From Candidatus Hecatellales archaeon B24 (lineage in GTDB: Archaea; Thermoproteota; Bathyarchaeia; Hecatellales; Hecatellaceae), in contig LUCC01000048.1 of assembly GCA_001593855.1 (NCBI GenBank), positions 1 to 9,309 on the forward strand: 9,309 nt of DNA, read 5' to 3'. Shown in pieces: positions 6,173 to 9,309 of the stretch. Both the position numbers and the translations under genes were made by a program. Each line of letters opens with the position of its first letter. The first letter of the stretch is position 1. The notes under the pieces were generated by a model. The model saw only the letters and a list, made by a program, of their open reading frames with translations. It was not told the origin of the DNA and did no database searches.

Positions 6173-6717
6173 TTATCCCTCCACGGTTTTCTCGTAGATG
6201 TAGATGCCGTCGAGGAAGACCCTGGGGTCTTTCTTCCTGATTTTGGTTGCCTGCTGGATGTTGGCGGCTGTCTGCTTACGTCTTCAAGGTTTATTCCCTG
6301 AACTATCACGTCTTCTCCTTCAACCTTAACTTTAACATCGCCAACGATTTTCGCCGTTCTAGGCCTTCTTTCACCTATGAAGTTTTCAATGTAGACTTTC
6401 CCGTCTGAAACCTTGACGGTGATGGGGAAGTGGGAGGAAACTATTTTAAGCTTGTAGGTGAAGCCTCGGCTTACTCCTAAAGCCATATTTTTAACGTGGG
6501 CTGCCACCGTTCCAATCATAGACCTTTCACGTTTTCCAGCCCACTCCCTTCTAACCACAACCTTTCCGTCTGAAACTTTTATTTCAACCCCGGCGTGGGC
6601 GAGGTTTCTGCGGAGTTCGCCTCGGGGACCTTTAACCGTTAAGACTCCACCCTCATAGGAGGCTGTAACCCCTTCAGGAAGCTCCACGATTCTTTCCTCG
6701 ACGGGAAGCCTAACCAT
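6173..6717 (-). pseudogene. rpl6: Large-subunit ribosomal protein uL6, with a one-base frameshift near the 3' end
   Basis: uL6 binds 23S rRNA near the GTPase-associated centre. Reading from ATG 6717 (GAGGG 9 nt upstream; the frame also opens at TTG 6723) gives 148 normal residues, including SMIGTVAAHVKNMALGV and the segment ending VIVQGINLEDVS. After codon AGC (6276-6274) the frame continues with a foreign S/T/P-rich sequence. The adjacent frame gives the expected family ending: QTAANIQQATKIRKKDPRVF, then LDGIYIYEK, and TAA at 6175-6173. Restoring one base, for example AGC-CAG for AGCAG, yields 181 aa, the normal archaeal length. No slippery heptamer is visible at the site. An essential gene with a single lost base suggests a sequencing or assembly error, and a real lesion is less likely. 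I typed it as a broken gene for that reason. Confidence 0.88.
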
Positions 6718-6731
6718 CTCCAATATCCCTC

Positions 6732-7124
6732 TCAGTATACGTAGGCTAGAAGCCTGCCTCCAGTCTGCTTTTCCACAGCCTCCCTGTGGGACATAACTCC
6801 TCCAGGAGTAGACATGATGACTATGCCTATGTCCTTAGAGGGCAGGTACTTCCTGGTGAAACTTTCTATCTCCTTAACTGGCACGGGAAATCTGGGTTTA
6901 ATCACCCCGCACCTATTAATTCTGCCTAAAAGCTGAATTCTGAATTTCCCCCCTCGGCCGTCGTCGATATACTCGAATTCGCCTATGTAGCCGTGCTTCT
7001 GCATGACTTGGAGAACTCTTCCTATAAGCTTCGAGGCAGGGTAGACCAGGCATTCCTTTTTATGCCTCATCTCGCAGTTGTAGAGGGTTGCAAGGCAGTT
7101 GGCCAGGGGATCTTGAAGCGTCAA
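6732..7124 (-). CDS. rps8: Small-subunit ribosomal protein uS8
   Basis: 30S protein that binds the central domain of 16S rRNA and is important for assembly. The 130 residues match archaeal uS8. The N-terminal domain has DPLANCLATLYNCE, and the C-terminal domain has the signature IVIMSTPGGVMSHREA before the final Y-rich end GGRLLAYVY. The start is TTG at 7124, 11 nt after the uS14 stop. AGGTG lies about 8 nt upstream and the family normally starts just before the DPLAN segment. The frame is open further, to 7238, but that part overlaps uS14 in another frame and is not uS8-like. It is followed by uL6 after 14 nt. Confidence 0.95.
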   Translation of the reverse strand: MTLQDPLANCLATLYNCEMRHKKECLVYPASKLIGRVLQVMQKHGYIGEFEYIDDGRGGKFRIQLLGRINRCGVIKPRFPVPVKEIESFTRKYLPSKDIGIVIMSTPGGVMSHREAVEKQTGGRLLAYVY

Positions 7125-7135
7125 CCTTTCACACC

Positions 7136-7300
7136 TTAAATATGCTTTTTGAAGCCGAGTTTTGGAGCTAGCTCCCGGAAGCATTGACGGCAGAGGTTTA
7201 TCCCGAGCCTTCGAACTATGGGCCCGTAGGCGCCGCACCGCTGGCAGGGTCTGCTTCCCTTACCATACTTCCTAACTTTTTTAGGCTTCTTCTTCGCCAT
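7136..7300 (-). CDS. rps14: Small-subunit ribosomal protein uS14, zinc-binding form
   Basis: A 54-residue 30S protein of the head domain, too short for most ORF lists. My translation from ATG 7300 begins MAKKKPKKVRKYGKGS and contains CQRCGAYGPIVRRLG, then INLCRQCFREIA-like CRQCFRELAPKLG, ending in FKKHI and TAA. The two C-x2-C pairs (CQRC and CRQC) mark the zinc-binding (C+) form found in all archaea. The gene lies 6 nt after uL5 and 11 nt before uS8, its usual archaeal place. The length is typical of the family. Confidence 0.95.
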   Translation of the reverse strand: MAKKKPKKVRKYGKGSRPCQRCGAYGPIVRRLGINLCRQCFRELAPKLGFKKHI

Positions 7301-7306
7301 CCCTGT

Positions 7307-7858
7307 TTAGCCTCCCACCAGCTCTACACCCATTTCCCGGAGGAAGCATATAGCCTCATCCCTGGTAAGCTTCTGCCTTCCTCCAACCTTCGAGGCAGCC
7401 TTCTTCCTGCGTTTAACCCTGTATCCTGGTTTTTCAAGCGTGACACATATGTCCATGCCTACTATGCCTAGGTGAGGATCGTATTTCACGCCTGGAAGCT
7501 CTATGTGCTCCCTTATGCCGAAGGAGAAGTTTCCATGCTCGTCGAGGCTTGAAGCCTTAACCTTGTTCCCCACAGCTGTTAAGGCTTTTTGAAGGAAGTT
7601 TAAGGCTTTTTCCCCTCTGAGGGTAACCAGGCAGGCTATAGGTTCACCCCTCCTAATCCCGAAGTCTTTAATGGTTTTCTTAGCCCTCCTAACCGTGGGC
7701 TTCTGGCCTGTAAGCTGCTCAAGAATCTTCATGGCGCTTTCCAAGGGGTCTCCAGACCTTCCAACGCTGATGTTAACGGCAACTTTCCCTATCTTCGGCT
7801 TCGTCACCGGATTCTGCTCCCAGCGTTGATGGTAGAGGCTGCAGTCTTCAGCCGCCAT
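7307..7858 (-). CDS. rpl5: Large-subunit ribosomal protein uL5
   Basis: 50S protein of the central protuberance that binds 5S rRNA with uL18 and contacts P-site tRNA. The 183-residue product shows KPKIGKVAVNISVGRSGDPL (about residues 20-39), then LTGQKPTVRRAKKTIKDFGIR and FGIREHIELPGVKYDP, and the GMDICVTLEKPGYRV segment. All are conserved in archaeal uL5. The ATG at 7858 has a strong GGAGGTG 6 nt upstream, lying across the end of eS4. The gap to eS4 is 3 nt. The N-terminal ~15 residues are less familiar, but no other start with a comparable ribosome-binding site is seen. Confidence 0.96.
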   Translation of the reverse strand: MAAEDCSLYHQRWEQNPVTKPKIGKVAVNISVGRSGDPLESAMKILEQLTGQKPTVRRAKKTIKDFGIRRGEPIACLVTLRGEKALNFLQKALTAVGNKVKASSLDEHGNFSFGIREHIELPGVKYDPHLGIVGMDICVTLEKPGYRVKRRKKAASKVGGRQKLTRDEAICFLREMGVELVGG

Positions 7859-7861
7859 GGC

Positions 7862-8614
7862 TTACACCTCCGGAAGCTTTATTTCAGGCTTCCCCTCGCC
7901 TACAACCATCACGTAGCGGGCTGCCGTGTTGTATTCAACGCCTGTGGGGCTTCTGATTTTAACTATGGTTTGGGCTAGGGGGTTAGGCCGTTCAACGGAT
8001 GCTATGACTCCGTGGACGCCAACGTTTTTTCCTCCTGTAACCACGACGTAGGCGCCCTCGCCAAACCTGTAGTGGCCGGCGATCTCATTGCTTTTAAGGT
8101 TAAGCTTAACGGTGTCACCAGTCTTGTATACGTCTTCCTCCGGCTTGCTGGGGTCTGAAACTTTCACCAGCAGGTTTCTGCCGTCGTGGAGATTAAGCTG
8201 GACGTGGCCTCCCCGAACGGTGGTCTTATTTTCTATCCTGCAGAGTTTGAAGGTTTTCTCGTCTCCGTCTACTTCTAGGAAGGCTAAGAAGCGTTTCGGG
8301 CAGGGTAGGGCTCTGTAAGCTTTCTCGAAGCCTGCTACTTCCACCACATCCATGAAGCCCACAGGGAAGCCTGCGTCCCGCCTAACCTTTCCGTCGACGG
8401 ACACTTTCCCCTCGGAGAGAACGAGCTTAGCCTCCCTAGCGTTTTTCACGATGCCAAGCATGTCCCGTATAACTATGATAAGCGGGATGCAGCGTTCCCT
8501 CGGGTGAGGGCCTGGTGAAGGCCTAACAGTCCAAACCTTCTCCTTCCTGTGGATGGGCCAGAACTTAGGTGAAACATGCCTTTTAAGATGTTTAGATTCT
8601 CCCATTCTGCCCAT
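7862..8614 (-). CDS. rps4e: Small-subunit ribosomal protein eS4
   Basis: 30S protein of archaea and eukaryotes, unrelated by operon position to bacterial S4. The 250 residues contain the basic N-terminus (KHLKRHVSPKFWPIHRKE) and an S4-type RNA-binding segment (about 46-95, with AREAKLVLSEGKVSVDGKVR). The central domain includes HDGRNLLV, and a C-terminal KOW-like segment (GAYVVVTGGKNVGVHGVI) follows. The first ATG at 8614 is preferred because GGAGG (8628-8624) lies 9 nt upstream. A second ATG at 8605 has no such site. It begins 5 nt after uL24, and the ribosome-binding site lies within the last uL24 codons. Confidence 0.96.
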   Translation of the reverse strand: MGRMGESKHLKRHVSPKFWPIHRKEKVWTVRPSPGPHPRERCIPLIIVIRDMLGIVKNAREAKLVLSEGKVSVDGKVRRDAGFPVGFMDVVEVAGFEKAYRALPCPKRFLAFLEVDGDEKTFKLCRIENKTTVRGGHVQLNLHDGRNLLVKVSDPSKPEEDVYKTGDTVKLNLKSNEIAGHYRFGEGAYVVVTGGKNVGVHGVIASVERPNPLAQTIVKIRSPTGVEYNTAARYVMVVGEGKPEIKLPEV

Positions 8615-8619
8615 GAACT

Positions 8620-9048
8620 TCAGCCTCCACTTTCAGGCTCTTCTACGCCTTCCTCTTCCTCCTCTAGCAGCTCAGCCTCCTTAACCTTTGACAGGGCTTC
8701 AAGCCGGCTGGACCTCCACTTGTCGCCCAGGTCAAGCCTTACAAGCATGAGGTTTGAGGGGTGAACGGGCACATAGACGGTTGTGCCGTCGGCTTTCTCC
8801 CGGGTAACCCCTTCGATTGTTACCCTGAAATTTTTAAGGTCTACCTTTCTGATTTTCCCTTCCACTCCAGCGTAGGCTCCACGAAGTATGCGGACGGTGT
8901 CCCCCTTCCTTACGGGGAAAGACTTCACGCCGTATTTTATTTTTAGGTCCGAGGCCAGGCGGGCTGAAAGCATTTTATGTCTGACATGCTGGGAAGCCTG
9001 ATACATGGACTTCCGCTGGCTTGAGGGTTTAACTGATGAACGCTTCAA
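8620..9048 (-). CDS. rpl24: Large-subunit ribosomal protein uL24
   Basis: 50S assembly-initiating protein that lies near the polypeptide exit tunnel. The 142-residue archaeal form has an N-terminal extension (QRKSMYQASQHVRHKMLSA), a KOW domain (about residues 47-65, KGDTVRILRGAYAGVEGKI) and VYVPVHPSNLMLVRL. The start is TTG at 9048, with AAGGTGG 7 nt upstream. A later ATG at M15 would remove conserved N-terminal residues. The C-terminus is unusually acidic, with a run of glutamates (ELLEEEEEGVEEPE), for a protein that is otherwise basic. Acidic tails of this kind occur in some archaeal uL24, so this is notable but not aberrant. It starts 12 nt after uL14. Confidence 0.95.
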   Translation of the reverse strand: MKRSSVKPSSQRKSMYQASQHVRHKMLSARLASDLKIKYGVKSFPVRKGDTVRILRGAYAGVEGKIRKVDLKNFRVTIEGVTREKADGTTVYVPVHPSNLMLVRLDLGDKWRSSRLEALSKVKEAELLEEEEEGVEEPESGG

Positions 9049-9060
9049 CCTTTTTCCACC

Positions 9061-9309
9061 TTAAACTATCATGCTGGCCATGCTGGCTATTCGGGGCCAC
9101 CTCTCCGCTGCCTCCTTGGCCACGGGACCCCTGATTTCGCTTCCCTTAAGCTCTCCTTCCATCGTCATAACCACTGCGGCGTTATCTTCAAACTGGATGA
9201 TGGTTCCGTCAGCCCTCCGATAAGGCATTTTCTGCCTGATTATTACGGCGGGGAAAATCTGCTTCCGCATGTCGGGGGTTCCCTTCTTCACGGAAACCAT
9301 CACTAGGTC
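9061..9309 (-). CDS. rpl14: Large-subunit ribosomal protein uL14 (C-terminal part, truncated by window edge)
   Basis: The last 82 residues of uL14, a 50S protein at the subunit interface that contacts 16S rRNA and helps bind translation factors. The frame is open to the window edge, so the true start lies outside. Conserved parts are VSVKKGTPDMRKQIFPAVII, then RQKMPYRRADGT and FEDNAAVVM, followed by GSEIRGPVAKEAAERWPRIA and the C-terminal ASMIV. An internal ATG at 9303 is not the start, because the archaeal protein is about 130-140 residues. It lies 12 nt upstream of uL24. Confidence 0.95.
   Translation of the reverse strand, partial: DLVMVSVKKGTPDMRKQIFPAVIIRQKMPYRRADGTIIQFEDNAAVVMTMEGELKGSEIRGPVAKEAAERWPRIASMASMIV

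Noticed and set aside
6265..6290. Programmed -1 frameshifting in uL6
   Set aside because: The codons at the site (GTA AGC AGA CAG) offer no slippery repeat, I see no strong downstream structure, and uL6 is not known to use frameshifting.
5728..6723. A single 331-residue protein
   Set aside because: Its N-terminal half is uL6, its C-terminal half is eL32, and the middle is a misframed reading of the conserved uL6 end. Two genes plus a one-base indel explain it better.
7125..7238. N-terminal extension of uS8 up to 7238
   Set aside because: It overlaps the uS14 gene in another frame and reads as unfamiliar basic sequence. The TTG at 7124 has a ribosome-binding site and gives the family length.
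1..9309. CRISPR array, tRNA/rRNA genes, insertion sequence or defence/mobile system
   Set aside because: There are no spaced direct repeats, no tRNA-like cloverleaf and no transposase or integrase sequence. The window is a dense housekeeping cluster.

Overview
The window is an archaeal ribosomal-protein and secretion gene cluster. All recognised genes lie on the minus strand, so transcription runs from high to low coordinates. The order is (uL14)-uL24-eS4-uL5-uS14-uS8-uL6-eL32-eL19-uL18-uS5-uL30-uL15-secY-adk-DUF106-(cmk), which is the conserved archaeal spc-type arrangement. The archaeal/eukaryotic-only proteins eS4, eL32 and eL19, the archaeal-type short adenylate kinase and the Oxa1-superfamily DUF106 protein exclude a bacterium. 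I cannot place the genome more precisely by eye. A TACK-type lineage such as Bathyarchaeia is a guess, not a result.

From 9309 down to 4681 ten genes are packed with gaps of 0-14 nt or short overlaps, and most have clear Shine-Dalgarno sequences. Starts are mixed: TTG for uL24, uS8, adk and cmk, GTG for eL19 and uL18, ATG for the others. A 119-nt gap (4562-4680) with a TATA-like element precedes uS5. A 102-nt gap (3833-3934) with a 7-bp inverted repeat and another TATA-like element precedes uL30. uL15 and secY follow closely. A 62-nt gap separates secY from adk, and then come DUF106 and the 5' part of cmk, which runs off the low-coordinate edge. No stretch over 300 nt lacks a gene.

Functionally the genes make proteins of both ribosomal subunits, the SecY channel pore, a probable membrane-insertion partner of the Oxa1/EMC3 type, and two nucleotide kinases of adenylate and cytidylate metabolism.

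The most notable anomaly is in uL6. One base appears to be missing near position 6274, which moves the last 33 residues out of frame. It also joins the uL6 reading frame to eL32, giving one long apparent fusion ORF. This is either a sequence error or a real lesion. A second genome-level signal is the hexamer AGGCTT/AAGCCT, which is far more frequent than chance in all frames and in both orientations. I found no undescribed defence, mobile or RNA system here.
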